The notes under the pieces are model-generated. The model saw only the letters and a program-made list of their open reading frames with translations. It was not told the origin of the DNA and did not search any database. A DNA stretch of 64,000 nt from Aphidius gifuensis (Eukaryota; Arthropoda; Insecta; Hymenoptera; Braconidae), in NCBI RefSeq assembly GCF_014905175.1, contig NC_057792.1:6882001-6946000 (forward strand), written 5' to 3'. How positions within the stretch are numbered: position 1 is the first letter of the stretch; each line of letters starts with the position of its first letter. Of this stretch, positions 1-11,612 are shown one piece after another. The position numbers and the translations under genes were made by a program.

Positions 1-48
1 CACACTATTTAAATGTAAATTATAATTGTATGATGATTATTATTATAG

Positions 49-507
49 AACAAAGTCCAGCTGAAGAAAAAAAACAAAAAGAAGAAAAAAAAAGATACTT
101 GTTAAGAAAGCTTAGTTTTCGGCCAACGGTCGAAGAATTAAAAGAGAAAAAGGTAAATTAAAAAGCTTTTTTTTTTTTTGAATTTATTGAATAGTTTAAT
201 ATTTAATAATGTTATTTATTTATTTTTATTACAGATTATAAGATTTAATGATTATATCGAGGTTACACAAGCACATGATTATGATAGACGAGCAGACAAA
301 CCGTGGACCCGACTAACGCCAAAGGATAAAGCAGCTATTAGAAAAGAACTGAATGAATTTAAAAGCTCAGAAATGGCTGTTCATGAAGAGAGTCGACATC
401 TTACAAGGTAATAATTATATAAATAACTTTTTAATTACTTTTTATGATTATAAATAATCTAAATAATATTTTAATATTTTTTCTTTTACAGATATCATAG
501 GCCATGA
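49..507 (+). CDS. Phosphatase and actin regulator (PHACTR family), 3' end
   Basis: Last three exons of a gene entering from the left: 49-152, 235-407 and 492-507, with GT/AG introns and stop TGA at 505-507. The first visible exon ends in an RPEL-type actin-binding motif (RKLSFRPTVEELKEKK). The second carries the conserved C-terminal PP1-binding block (DYDRRADKPWTRLTPKDKAA, then a KELNEFKS segment), and the tiny last exon adds YHRP. Family knowledge: PHACTR proteins bind G-actin through RPEL motifs and PP1 through the C-terminus, linking phosphatase targeting to cytoskeletal control. Codons run in phase across both introns (the AG of an Arg codon is completed by the A at 492). The N-terminal part lies outside the window, so isoforms cannot be judged. 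Confidence 0.93.
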
Positions 508-3100
508 CAATCGCAATGTGTAGAGGTGCTCCAGTGCAGTTCAATTAATCTGTCAAATATTATTACGACAGTCACGTGTTAAAAGTAAAAGAAAAAAAAA
601 ATATTTAAAATTAAAAAAATATATATAACAAGAGATTTTAATTGAAAAATTTTTAGAAAAAAAATATTTTTTGCAATAATTGCAAAAACAAAAAAATCAT
701 TAGAAAAAAAGAGAAAACAATTTGGATGTAAAATTTTTTGAGATTATTTTTTTTGTTCTGTTATTATTCATTTTTTAAATTGTTTTTTTTTTTTTTTTTC
801 TTTACTCTTGTTAACGTGTATCCATATGCGAAAATGAGAATGTGATAGGGTGGTAAAATTCGCATTATTTTTTATTTTAAAATTTAATTAAAATTAAATT
901 GTTAATATTATTATTTTTACAAAAAATAAAATAATCATAATAAAATTTTGCGAATCCACCCGCCCAAATTATTGTCAAACATGGCCAAAATATAACTCAG
1001 TAAAATTTTTGTTAATAATTCTTCATATTAAATTATATTTTAACTGTTTTAATTTTTGGATTAACCTTTTTTTTTGTTATTAAAAAAAATCATAATATTA
1101 TAAAAAAATTCATTCCAATAATATAAAAAAATTATTATTTTTATTGTTAACTTTTAATATGAAGAAAAAATTATTTGGAAAATTTATAACTGAGTGTGTT
1201 TGGTGTGTCTTATGTACTACAACTAGTGGTTTATTTTATTAATTTTTTTTTTTAATAAAAACCAATTATTATCCAGTGTTGTCCCCTTATAAATAATAGC
1301 TTAATTAAAATTTTTAATATAGAGAGAAATTTTGTAATTGTTATAATAAACTCTCTCTCTCTCTCTCTCTGTGTTTGACTCAGTGACTTTTTACATACCA
1401 AAATGTGCTCACAAACTCACTCAATGTGTCGATAAGTCTGTAACTTGTCGTATTTTTTTAATCACTTTTTATTATTTTATTTTAATTTGTTAAAAAAAAT
1501 ATATATATATATATTAATAAGTAATTAATGATGTATTATTTGTAAATTTTTTTTCTATTCAATTGTTTTAAATTTATGTGTTTTTTTTTTTTTTTAACTG
1601 ACTTATTTGGGGCGCACTTGGAGCATTAGAAAACTAGTAATTGAAAATAAATAACTATGAATTATAGTAGAAAAAAAAAAAAAATAAAATAATGCATATT
1701 TGTGCAATTGAAATTTGTACAGTTGAATTAAATCATGAAAAATAAGAAAAATAAAAAAAAAATTTTTAGAATGATTGTGAAATTAGAAATTTTGTTATTC
1801 ATTTAATTAATTGAGTATTATCTATTAATTATTTTTATTATAATCAACTATCATCATTCATCGAAAAATACTCACTCATCATTGAATTAAAAAAAAAATA
1901 AATAATTAAAAAATGTACGTGATGAAAAAATAATTAAGTTTATTTTTTGTAATTAAATAAAAGAAGGAGGAAAAATAAATTAAGAAAAAAATAATTAAAT
2001 TAATAAATAACAATAAACAAATTAGTTGATTTGCATTCAAATTGAATGACAATTTATAAATTCAAAAGATAATACTGTGAAAGAATATCTTGAAATATTA
2101 AAAATAAATTCGTCATAAATATTTGTTGTTTTTAATGAAACGAGTATGAAAAAAAATTAATAAATTAAATTTAAAAAAAAAAACATTAAGAATGAGCCAT
2201 ATATCCATCAATCTGTTTTCCAAATAATCCAGAATGTTTTCAAATTTTAATTTACAATAATCACATCGAGTCGTAAACTTATTGAAATAAAAAACAAGAA
2301 AAAGTAATTAAAATTTTTTTAACTGCGTCTATAATTAACTTTGATCTTTCAAAGTTATAAATCATAAAGTCAACAAATTTAGTAACTATCAATTTTTTTT
2401 TTAAATTTATCAAAAAAAAAAAATATATATAAAACCGTAGTTTGTTGCAAAAAAAAAAAAAACATTAAAAATGAGGAGAAAAAGTTGTAATCAATTTGGA
2501 AAAAGAAATAAATAAATAAAAAATTGTAAGATAATAAAACTAATAAAAATTTAAAATAATTTTTTTCCTTTTTTATTTAACATTTGAAGAAAAATACGTA
2601 ATAAATTATAACAACTAGGTATTATTATTATTTTTATATTTTTTTTTAAGTTAATTGAATTTATTAGAAGCACAATGCGATAACAGCAACGTGTGATGTA
2701 CATACTAATTATTATACATCATAATAAATACAAAAATTAAAAAAAACAAATTATTTCTCTGTAATATTAACGAAAATATTTTGAAAAATTGCAATACCAT
2801 TTAATGAAGATAAAATTCCAGCTAAAATTATTTCTTAGTCAATTTAATTTGTTCAACTAATTTCATTTTTAGAATAAAAATCCCTAATTATTTGATTACA
2901 AAATGATTAAATAATTTTTATCAGTAATTGGAATTACTTTTAGTGTTAATCCAATAAATGAATTAAAAACAATGGCATGTGAGACTAATACTGTTTACAA
3001 TAACACCGATGATGAACCACTATTTAACTATTTCAGGTTTGATGTTGTTGATTAAATTATTAAAACAATGTGAAATATATAATAATTCAATTAAAAAATA
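508..3100. other. AT-rich 3' UTR and intergenic DNA
   Basis: No convincing ORF on either strand. The first 1-1.5 kb probably includes the 3' UTR of the PHACTR gene; several AATAAA-like strings make the polyadenylation site ambiguous. The rest is A/T runs with a CT microsatellite. Confidence 0.5.
1351..1370. repeat. (CT)10 microsatellite
   Basis: Ten perfect CT units, in the likely 3' UTR or flank of the PHACTR gene. Confidence 0.95.
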
Positions 3101-3129
3101 TAATGATAAAATTAAGGCAATGCTGTGAA

Positions 3130-4715
3130 AAACACCTCTTATGTAGTTCTATGCTCCTAATACAAAAACCTAATATTTTTGAAAACTGCCGGACGAATTT
3201 AAATAAATAATTAAAATGATATAAAATTTGATAAAATTATAAAATTATTAATTGGCATTAAAATACCTCAAATGAGTCAAAAAAATATAAAAAATTAAAT
3301 CCCTTGGAATAAGTTACACATGAAAATAGAACAAATTCAGGGTTTTTAGCTAAATAATTTTTAATTATATGATAGAGTTGAGACTGAGTCGTTATTTTTT
3401 TTTATTAAATTGTTCAGATCTAAGCTAATTTAGAAAAAAATGGAAATTTTTGAAATAATCAAAAGGGAAGTAATAAATTTTAATTGTTTTATTTTTTAAC
3501 TATGATAGAATTGATGTTGATCGTAATTTTTTTTTATTAAATTGTCTATGATCATAAGATAGTTTAGAAAAAATGGGAATTTTAAAACTGAAGTATGTGT
3601 AGAGTGGATTTTAAACTATTTTTATTTTTTTTTTGTCATGATGGGGTTGAGTTGGTCAATTATTTTTTTCTATAAAATTGTCTTTATTATCTAATTTAGT
3701 TTAGAAAAAAAATAACTTATTTAAAATGGTCAAAAGAGGTAGAATTGAATTTTAATTATTTTAATTTTAACTATGATAGAATTAATAAGATTAGTCAAAG
3801 TTTTTTTTTTTTATTAAATTTCTAGGATTGCTATTTAGAAAAATGTAAATATTGAAAATGGTCGTAAAAATGGTAGATGAGTGGATTTTACAAATTGTTT
3901 TTAATTATGATAATAAGAATTTGAATTTATTTAGGTATCTATTCTTTGTCGCAGAGGGCGTCAGTTTCTGATATTAAAAAAATTGAAACAATTAAAATCC
4001 AATTCCCTACCGCTGTTTTGATCATTTCTTCTTGTAAATTAACATTTTTTCCTAAACTATGTTAGATAATAATTTTATGAAATTTAATAAAAAATTACGA
4101 CCTAAGCTAAACTCTATCATAGTTAAAAAAAATTAAAAACATTTAAAATCCACCTTTATCTGATTTTGAATTTTAAAAATTTAAAATTTTTATTAAATCA
4201 GCTTAGATGATGTGAAAATTTAATAATAAAAAAAATTAGAGCAATCAACTCTATCATAATTAAAAATTAAAACAATTAAAATCCACCCTTTATGTAATTT
4301 AAATATTTCAAAAATTTCTATTTTTTTCCTACTAATTTAGATCCAAAACAATTTAATAAAAAATTACGACCCAACCCTCAATCTATCATATAGTTAAAAA
4401 ATAAAATAGTTAAAATCCACCTACCCCATTTGACCATTTCTCTAAAAATTCCAATTTTTCCTTAAACTTATTAATCCTAGAAAATGATTTTAAAAAATGC
4501 CGATGAGGATAAATCTATTTTATTAATAATTTTATTATAAAGTTGATGGCTGATCCCAAAAAAAGTCCCTATGTTCTGTAATTTAAATTTTTAATGCAAG
4601 CTTAGAATAGAATTTCAGAAAAATGTTATAAGGGGATTTTGAAGTAAAGGAAGTAAAGTTTATAAAACATTAAATACCTCTTATGTACTCCTATGTTTCT
4701 AATACAAAATTCCAA
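3130..4715. repeat. Degenerate repeat block with an orientation switch
   Basis: About 100-120 bp units recur, each containing a TTAACTATGATAGAATTGA-like segment, a poly-T/TTATTAAATTGT segment and a TTTAGAAAAAA segment. From 3130 to about 3940 they run one way; from about 3960 to 4480 they appear as reverse complements (for example AATTAAAACAATTAAAATCC). The block is bracketed by direct copies of CCTCTTATGTA followed by CTAATACAAAA (about 3135-3165 and 4677-4710). It looks like an old foldback or tandem element. No coding potential is visible. Confidence 0.55.
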
Positions 4716-5131
4716 TTGTTAGTTGATAGTAAATATTCCTTTTCAATTAGAAAAATAAAAATAGAGGAAGTATGCTAAAATTTAATTAAAATTTTTTCTC
4801 ATGATATATACGTCAATGTTGATCGAGATAAAAATATCAAAAATGGCTGGATTATTTTGCACTATTGTAATTAATTGTATGATTGAAAAAACTAAAATAT
4901 ATACTTTTAGCGAGTAATGAAAAAATCTTGATTGAAAAAAAAAAAAAAAACAAAACAAAATCAGTACTGTTAATTATTAAGAAATTCTTTTTGATAAAAT
5001 AATCAATTGATTATCAAAAAATCAGTAAATTTTTTAGATAACAAACCAATTTAACAATTTATTTGAAAATATTAAATAGCATGATGAAATTTTATAGCTA
5101 AATAATGAGTTTGAAATTAAATTTATTACTA
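4716..5131. other. AT-rich spacer
   Basis: Nothing recognisable beyond A/T runs before the first FAS remnant. Confidence 0.4.
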
Positions 5132-5443
5132 TATATACTAAAATTCTAAGTCATATTGGCTTGGAGTTGTTACTGGTCCAAGTTTTACAATCAATTTAGC
5201 ATGTATAGTTCAGGTGTTGCTACATATTGAAAATGCATACACATAAATTCAAATGGTCAGTGTGTTGCAGCATTAGTTGGTGCTAAATAAGGTAAATTAT
5301 TTATTCGATTAAATAATGACATTGGAATATTTATATAGGTATCAATAATTTATTATATTTCTAGGTGCTCTTAGCGCTGAAGGTTATTGCAGAATTTTTG
5401 ATGCTGATTAAAATGGCTTTATTCGTGCTGAAGCAGTTGGTTT
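5132..5443 (+). pseudogene. Fatty acid synthase ketosynthase fragment (exon 3 end, intron 3, exon 4 start)
   Basis: Nucleotide and conceptual protein similarity to the start of the ketosynthase core of the complete FAS on the other strand (17600-18000). The segment from about 5150 matches the NRLSYWLGLTGPSYTID part, including the nearby active-site region. After an intron with the same flanking bases as FAS intron 3 (GGTAAATTATTTATT), the text resumes with the GALS-EGYCR-FDAD-NGFIRAEAVG segment. Frameshifts and in-frame stops break it (for example a stop in place of an Ala codon in DADANGF). Because the intron is kept, this arose by DNA duplication, not retrotransposition. It is not functional. 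Confidence 0.85.
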
Positions 5444-5459
5444 AAATCATGGTCTAATC

Positions 5460-6180
5460 AAATTTAAATTAACATGATTTAAAATATGTTTATTTGATAA
5501 TGAATTTTATCAAATTTATAATATATATATATCATTATTAATTGATGAAAAAAAAAATTTTTAATGCATAAATAAAAAATGAGAGAGCAATCGTTACATA
5601 AATTTAAAAAATATAAAAGTTTTATTTTTCTCTATTTTATTATCACGTAATTTTTTATCAAGTCAATAAAAATAGTTTTATTGTTTTTTAAAAATCATCG
5701 CTTAATGAATTATAAATTTATTTTGAAAATACCTTTTTTATTGGATAAATAAATAAATCGATAAATAAAAATTAAAAAAAAATTACCACTGTAATTTGTC
5801 ATTTAATTTATTTTTCAAAATATTAAGATATATCCCTGAAATATATTTTCTATAATAATACATTAATTAATTAAGGTTATTTAAACGATAATTGATTCGA
5901 AAAAAAAAAAATCTTAAATAATATAAAATTTATTTAGGCTATAAATATGTATGGCAAAGAAATAAAAAAAAGTCATTAAATAATTAAAATAATTAAAATA
6001 ATTAAAATTTAATTATTTTATCTTTATCAATATGAGTTTTGTGAAAAACAATTTTATGTGTTTTTTTAATTTTTTAACTAAAACAATGATTAGAATTTAT
6101 GAATGTCTATGAGCTTTAAATGTTAGATAAATAGACAAGTTCGACTGTCTAGTATCACAAAAAAAAATATAACCTTTAAA
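5460..6180 (+). repeat. Inverted copy of the FAS 5' flank
   Basis: Reads as the reverse complement of about 18600-19390, the DNA upstream of the complete FAS. Shared landmarks are GAGAGAGCAATCGTTACATA, the CAATAAAAATAGTTTTATTG region and the segment just before the first exon ending in TAGACAAG. It is the upstream arm of the duplication carrying the truncated FAS copy at 6181-6771. The copy has diverged by small indels, mostly in homopolymers. Confidence 0.8.
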
Positions 6181-6771
6181 TTGTCAGTGTTTGCACAATT
6201 ACTCAACAAGCCAACAATGAATTCTAAAGAAAATATTGTTATCTCTGGAGTTGCTGGAAGATTTTCAGAGTCAGATAATGTCAAAGAACTTGAAGAAAAT
6301 ATTTTTAATAAAATTGACATGGTGACTGACGATACACGTCTCTATAAAAAAGGTAATTCATTAAATAAATATTGTGTTAATTAATATTATGAAGAAAAAA
6401 TTAATAAATATTTGTAAATTTATATAAAGATATTCTGCTATTTAAAAGAATAAAAATAAATAAATCAATAAATTTGATGTATTATATTTTTATAAATCAA
6501 ATATAAATTGATATGCAGAATGTTATGAAATGCATAATTATTGATATATATATTAATCATCGAATAAAAAGAAATTTATTGGAGCATGATTAATAAACAT
6601 GTGCCACTTAGTCAACTTGGAATGGACTCAATTTCGGTATGTGAAATTAAAAAAACTCTTGAACAAGATTTTGATATTATTCTTAATATCCGTGATATTT
6701 GGACTCTCAATTTTGAAAAATTGGAAAACATGAAAAAGCTCCAAGATGATCAGAAGAAAATGACACTTTAA
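6181..6771 (+). pseudogene. Internally deleted inverted copy of FAS (exon 1, part of exon 2, acyl carrier end)
   Basis: 6181-6355 is nearly identical to exon 1 of the complete FAS (MNSKENIVISGVAGRF from ATG 6217) and keeps the intron 1 donor. 6473-6590 is a degraded exon 2, still recognisable by ATATGCAGAATGTT and TTTATTGGAGCATG but with stops and indels. Directly after GGAGCATG the sequence jumps to the acyl carrier coding text (NKHVPLSQLGMDS) of the last exon and runs to the stop at 6769-6771. About 6.35 kb of parent gene is missing between positions equivalent to 18153 and 11801. ATG is shared at both breakpoints. The 3' flank also resembles the parent (ATATCAAAGTTTATATGATA). Confidence 0.9.
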
Positions 6772-7344
6772 TAAATACATGTATAATTGAATTTTGCAAG
6801 ATAAAATTAAAATTACTTAAAAATTCTTTTTTTATTTATTATTAAATAACTTCATGATAAACTTTTATTAAATATTTATATCAAAGTTTATATGATATAT
6901 GTATACATATATGTTTTTGTCTGATTTAAAAATTATGTAAATGTTTATAATAAAGCTATACTGTTTATAATTTAAATGATTATATTTTTAAGAAAATAAG
7001 ATAAAAACATTTCAAAATAGTTACTTATGGGTCAATCATTATTGTGTATTAAAATTTATCATATTCAACTCACGATGCTCAAGAAAAATCGACAAGCTAT
7101 CTAGAAAAGTTTGCTTTACTAAGAAAAAAATATACTCCATCATGAAATTATGATGGATTTCATAGTGAGATCTATATCGAATTGTACAATCCTGACATCA
7201 TAATGAGTTGATAATTATTACGTCATGGTGAATTCGGGATCAATTTCTTTAGAATAATGAAAAAAAATTATTAAACGTGATTAAAAATAATATCTAATTT
7301 TCCTTTTTTCAAATTATTCCACTATGATTCTATATGTTATTTCA
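6772..7344. other. AT-rich DNA between FAS and IR remnants
   Basis: The first ~135 bases match the 3' flank of the complete FAS in inverse orientation. The rest holds a short imperfect dyad near 7135-7240 built on CATCAT/ATGATG and nothing else recognised. Confidence 0.45.
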
Positions 7345-7660
7345 AATAATGGCTAACAATTTTTTTTTTTTCAACAACGACTATTATAATGTTCAAAATA
7401 TTAATGAGTTGGGCACTGATCTTGCAATTTTGGAAATTATTAGAATGTAAGGAAATGATATAGTTTCTTAAAAAATTCAACAGATTTAACATTAAGAATT
7501 TATTTATTTGTCATTTTATTATTAGCACTCATTTTGTGCTCAGTTATTTTCAAGGCAAAATTCTTGATTTTCAATTAAAGCCAAATCCAGAAAAAAACAT
7601 AGACACTGTGAATAATCTACTTAAAATTAAACATAATAACTTTGACATTCAATACATTGA
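7345..7660 (+). pseudogene. Ionotropic receptor fragment
   Basis: Nucleotide similarity to 46890-47180 of the complete IR gene. It covers the end of the first transmembrane helix, the pore region (DLAILEIIRM, followed here by a stop where the parent has Trp), the next helix (ALILCSVFQGKILGFQL) and the start of the ligand-binding S2 half (NPEKNIDTVND). In-frame stops and indels are visible, for example TAAGG replacing TGGGG after the pore and an extra base in the FQG region. Same strand as the parent, about 39 kb away. Confidence 0.85.
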
Positions 7661-7778
7661 ATTTTTTTTTCTATCTTATTTTCTCAAACATATAATGATT
7701 TAAATTATAAACAGTATAATTTTATTATAAACATTCAAATAATTTTCTTAACGAAACAAAAAAAAAATATATGTATAT

Positions 7779-8613
7779 GGCTAATTTCACGTGTTATTTA
7801 AATTTAAAAAATCGATTGGTCCAAAATTTTTTAAAATAATTATTTTTATTTTTTCAGCAAAAAATAAGCAATACATTTTTTTTTTTTTTCAAAAATTTTA
7901 ACAAAAAAGATTAACTTTTATTTAAAGTTTACAAAAAAAAACTTTGAAAAATTGTTTAAACAATTTTTCCACTATTATTTGTTAAATAAACAATTGAAAT
8001 CGACTTTTCTCAAACTTGGCCCCATTTTTTTTTTTAATTAATTATAAGTCTAGCATTTTCATAACTTTTTGAGATACGAATGAATAGAGAGTGAAAAACA
8101 CTGCGTGCCGCTCGACTATACATATGCACTTCCATGAGAGACAGCGCGCGAACCGTGTTTTTTACTCTTTATTTATTCGTATCTCAAAAAGTTATAAAAA
8201 TGCTAAACCCATAACTTACTCAAAAAATTTTTTTTATTTTATTTCAAAGATTATTTATTGATTGAATTTATTGATTGAATTGAAGTTTGCCAAGGTTTCA
8301 ATTGTTTATTTAACAAATAATAGTGGAAAAATTGTTTAAACAATTTTTCAAAGTTTTTTTTTTGTAAACTTTAAATAAAAGTTAATCTTTTTTGTTTTTG
8401 TATTTTTTTTGATTCAGTCAACAGCTTTTGAGTAAAAAGCATGCAAAAGCTCGTATATTTCTCAAAAAGTCCTTAAAAATCGAAACTAAAAAAATCACAA
8501 GTCAAAATTTTTGGAAAAAAAAAAAACGTATTGCTTATTTTTTGCCGAAAAATAATTTAAAAAAATTTTGGACGAATCGATTTTTTAAATTTAAATAACA
8601 CGTGAAATTAGCC
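7779..8613. mobile_element. 835-bp foldback element
   Basis: Termini GGCTAATTTCACGTG and CACGTGAAATTAGCC are exact inverse complements, and the similarity continues inward over more than 350 bp per arm (AAAAGATTAACTTTTATTTA, ACAATTTTTCCACTATTATT and AACTTTTTGAGATACGAAT each have a partner in the opposite arm). The centre (about 8100-8160) is the only GC-richer part. Both ends lie against (TA)n tracts, so the target duplication cannot be read. No ORF, so non-autonomous. Confidence 0.85.
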
Positions 8614-9114
8614 ATATATATATATATATATTAGGGTGGCCGTTATTTTTTTTTTTTTCGAAAAATTCTGCTCCTAGGGGTTTTTTTTTCTTTATTCCGT
8701 AAAAAAAAATAATAGGCAGAATTTTGAAGCTTTATCTCAACTCTAACCCGTGCCGCTGGAATATTGATTTTTGCATTTGAAATAACATTGCATTCTTGGG
8801 ATTTTCAATTTTTTTTTTCTGGAGGTCGTAAAAAAAATCGGAAAAATATGAAATTTGCGGTGTTGAATTTGAGAATGAATGCACTTTAAACTAGAAATTC
8901 TCAAACTGCTGGATCGTATATTTTGTGCTTGCCCATAGACGTTATCCAGTGATATTTTCTGATTTCACACAAAATGACGGTTTTTTTCCATTAAAATGGT
9001 TTATACGAACAGTAATCACGTTTTTTCTATTAATTTAAAATAAACTACTCCTAATTATGGTAAAAGTAATATTCCGTAAAACATTCTACAGAAAAAATTT
9101 TTCCGTATTATTGA

Positions 9115-10113
9115 ATGAATAAAATACATGTAATTTCAATTTTAAGAAATATAAATGGGCAAGGAATAGCAGTAGCTAAGAAAAAGATGTTGCTAAGAAA
9201 TCGATGTTGCTGAAAACACAATTTTTTGGCTACAATAATTCTTTAGCTCCATCTTTTCCTTAGCTACTGCTTGTCCTTGGTATTTTTATTCATTTAATAA
9301 ATAAAATACATGTGATTCATTATTTTAACAACAAAAATATCAAAAGAATAGCAGTAGCTAAGAAAAACATGTGTCTAAGAAATTAATGTTGCAACAAACA
9401 TAATTATTTTGGCTACATTAATTCCTTAGCTCCATTTTTTCCCTAGCTCCTGCTTGTCCTTGAGATTTTCATATATTGAATAAATAAAATACATGTAATT
9501 TCATTTTTAAAAAATACAAATGTCAAAAGACAAGCAGTAGCTAAGGAAAAGATGTAGCTAAGGAATTACTTAAGCCAAGAAAAGTATGTTTGTACCATTA
9601 TTAATTCCTTGGCCACAGTTTTTCCGTAGCTACCGCTTTTCTTTGGACATTTTTGTTTTTGAAATAATGAATTAAATGTTTTTTATTTATTGTATAAATG
9701 AAAAATCCGAGAACAAGTAAGTCCTTCCTTTCCTCAGCTTCTGCTTGTCCTTGAGATTTTTATTTATTTAATAAATAAAATACATGTGATTGATTATTTC
9801 AAAAACAAAAATGTCCGAAGAAAAGCGGTAGCTACAGAAAAGCTGTGGCCAAGGAATTAATAATGCTACAAACATACTTTTCTTGGCTTAAGTAATTCCT
9901 TAGCTACATCTTTTCCTTAGCTACTGCTTGTCTTTTGACATTTGTATTTTTTAAAAATACAATTACATGTATTTTATTTATTTAATATATGAAAATCTCA
10001 AGGACAAGTTTTAAGAAAAAATGAGCTAAGAAATAATGTAGCCAAAATAATTATATTTGTTGCAACATTAATTTCTTAGATTATGTTTTTCTTAGCTACT
10101 ATTTCTGATATTT
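9115..10113. repeat. Palindromic satellite A, array 1
   Basis: Alternating forward and reverse units carrying AGCAGTAGCTAAG, GATGTAGCTAAGGAATTA and their complements, separated by AATAAATAAAATACATGTAA spacers. Each unit can fold into a hairpin with its neighbour. The copies here are the most diverged of the five arrays in the window. Confidence 0.85.
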
Positions 10114-11111
10114 CCCTGGTGAAAATATTTCTCCGATTTTTCCGAATTTCTCCGTGATTACTCGAATTTCTCATGATTTGCTCCGAATTTTTCCGTGATT
10201 TCTCCGAATTTCTCCCAAATTGACCCATGCGGAGAAATGAGTGGAAAAATTTTCTCCTCGTCGTTGATTTCGGAAGAATTTGCCCGCGGTAAAATTATTT
10301 TTTCACATGTTTCTCCGCGTGTATTTTTTCGCGTAGAAATATTTCCGAATGTTCTCTTACCCAAGTTGATTCGGAGAAACGAAAGAAAAATTTCTCTTCT
10401 TCGTTGATTTTAGAAAAATTTCTCAGCAGTAAAATTTTCACGAGGAGAAATGGCGGACAAACTCTCCACCCTTTCTCTAACTTTCTCCACCATTTGTTTA
10501 ATTTTTTTTTTAACTTTTTCAATTTTCAATTTTTCCAAAAAAAAATGACTAATTATTAATATTGTTACATAACGCAAAGCATAATGATGTTAATTTTTTT
10601 TGATAAAAATAAAAATTCGAAGACACTTTTTTCCAAAAAAGTTGATATACCTGAGGTACTTGGTCTACAAAACTCCCGTGATGGTTTCATCAAATTGATG
10701 AATGTGGGGAAATGAGTGGAAAAATTTCTCCTCGTTGCTGATTTTGAAAGAATTTCTCTGTGATAATTTTTTCCACGTTTCTCCGCGTACTTTTATCGCG
10801 GAAAAATATTTCGAACGTTTCTCCGCCCAATCGATTCGGAGAAAATTCGTAAAATTTCTCCGCGGTAAATTTTCTTTTTCACATGTTTCTCCGCGTATTC
10901 TCATCGTGGAAAATATTTCCGACGTTTCTTCACCCAAGTCATTTTGGAGAAAATTCGGAACAATATTTTCATACCATTCTTCGCTCATTTCTCCGCATGG
11001 GTCAATTTGGGAGAAATTCGGGTAATCACGGACAAATTCAGGTAAATGAGGAGAAATTCGGAGTAATCGCGGAAATTGAGGAGAAATCGTGGAGAAATAT
11101 TTTCACCAGGG
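10114..11111. mobile_element. Family B foldback element, copy 1
   Basis: Ends CCCTGGTGAAAATATTTCTC and GAGAAATATTTTCACCAGGG are inverse complements. The interior is built from short TTTCTCCGAATTT-type words on both strands, plus a core (about 10540-10665) containing the complement of GCTTTGCGTTATGTAACAAT that is shared with copies at 57060 and 61165. Long open frames on both strands here come from the stop-poor repeat and are not genes. Confidence 0.8.
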
Positions 11112-11612
11112 TTTTGCTGTTAAAATAATGGATCCAATTTTCTGTAGAATGTTTTACGGAATATTACTTTTACCATAATTTCAGTAGTTTATTTCAAATT
11201 AATAGAAAAACGTGATTACAGTTCGTATAAACCATTAATGAAAAAAACCGTCATTTTGTGTGAAATCAAAAAATCACTGGATAACGTCTATGGGCAGCGC
11301 AAAATCCAGCAGTTTGAAATTCTAGTTTAAAGTGCATTAATTCAAATTCAACGCAAATTTCACCGATTTTTTACGACCTCGAAAAAATTAAAAATCACAA
11401 GAATGCAATGTTATTTCAAATGCAAAAATCAATATTCCCGGCGGGAGAGTTGAGATAAATTTTGCGTTATATTTTTTCACGGATTGAAAAACCCACGGGC
11501 AAAATTTTTCGAAAAAATAACATATATATATATATATATATATATAAGTATATCATATAAACTTTGATATAAATGGAATTTTATCTCATCTTCCAAAACT
11601 CAATTATATCAT

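Larger units (their letters stand above)
8634..11522. mobile_element. Composite element with ~400-bp terminal inverted repeats
   Basis: 8634-9110 and 11132-11522 are inverse complements. Shared blocks include ATAGACGTTATCCAGTGA versus TCACTGGATAACGTCTAT, and TCCGTAAAACATTCTACAG versus CTGTAGAATGTTTTACGGA. The arms have diverged by a few percent and small indels. Between them lie satellite A (9115-10113) and a family B element (10114-11111), so the element has been used as a landing site or has captured them. Both ends abut (TA)n. No transposase was seen. Confidence 0.8.

Noticed and set aside
10158..11128. Several overlapping open frames of 68-107 codons on both strands
   Set aside because: They lie in family B copy 1, whose TTTCTCCG words lack stops in several frames. 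Both strands are open at once and no protein family is recognised.
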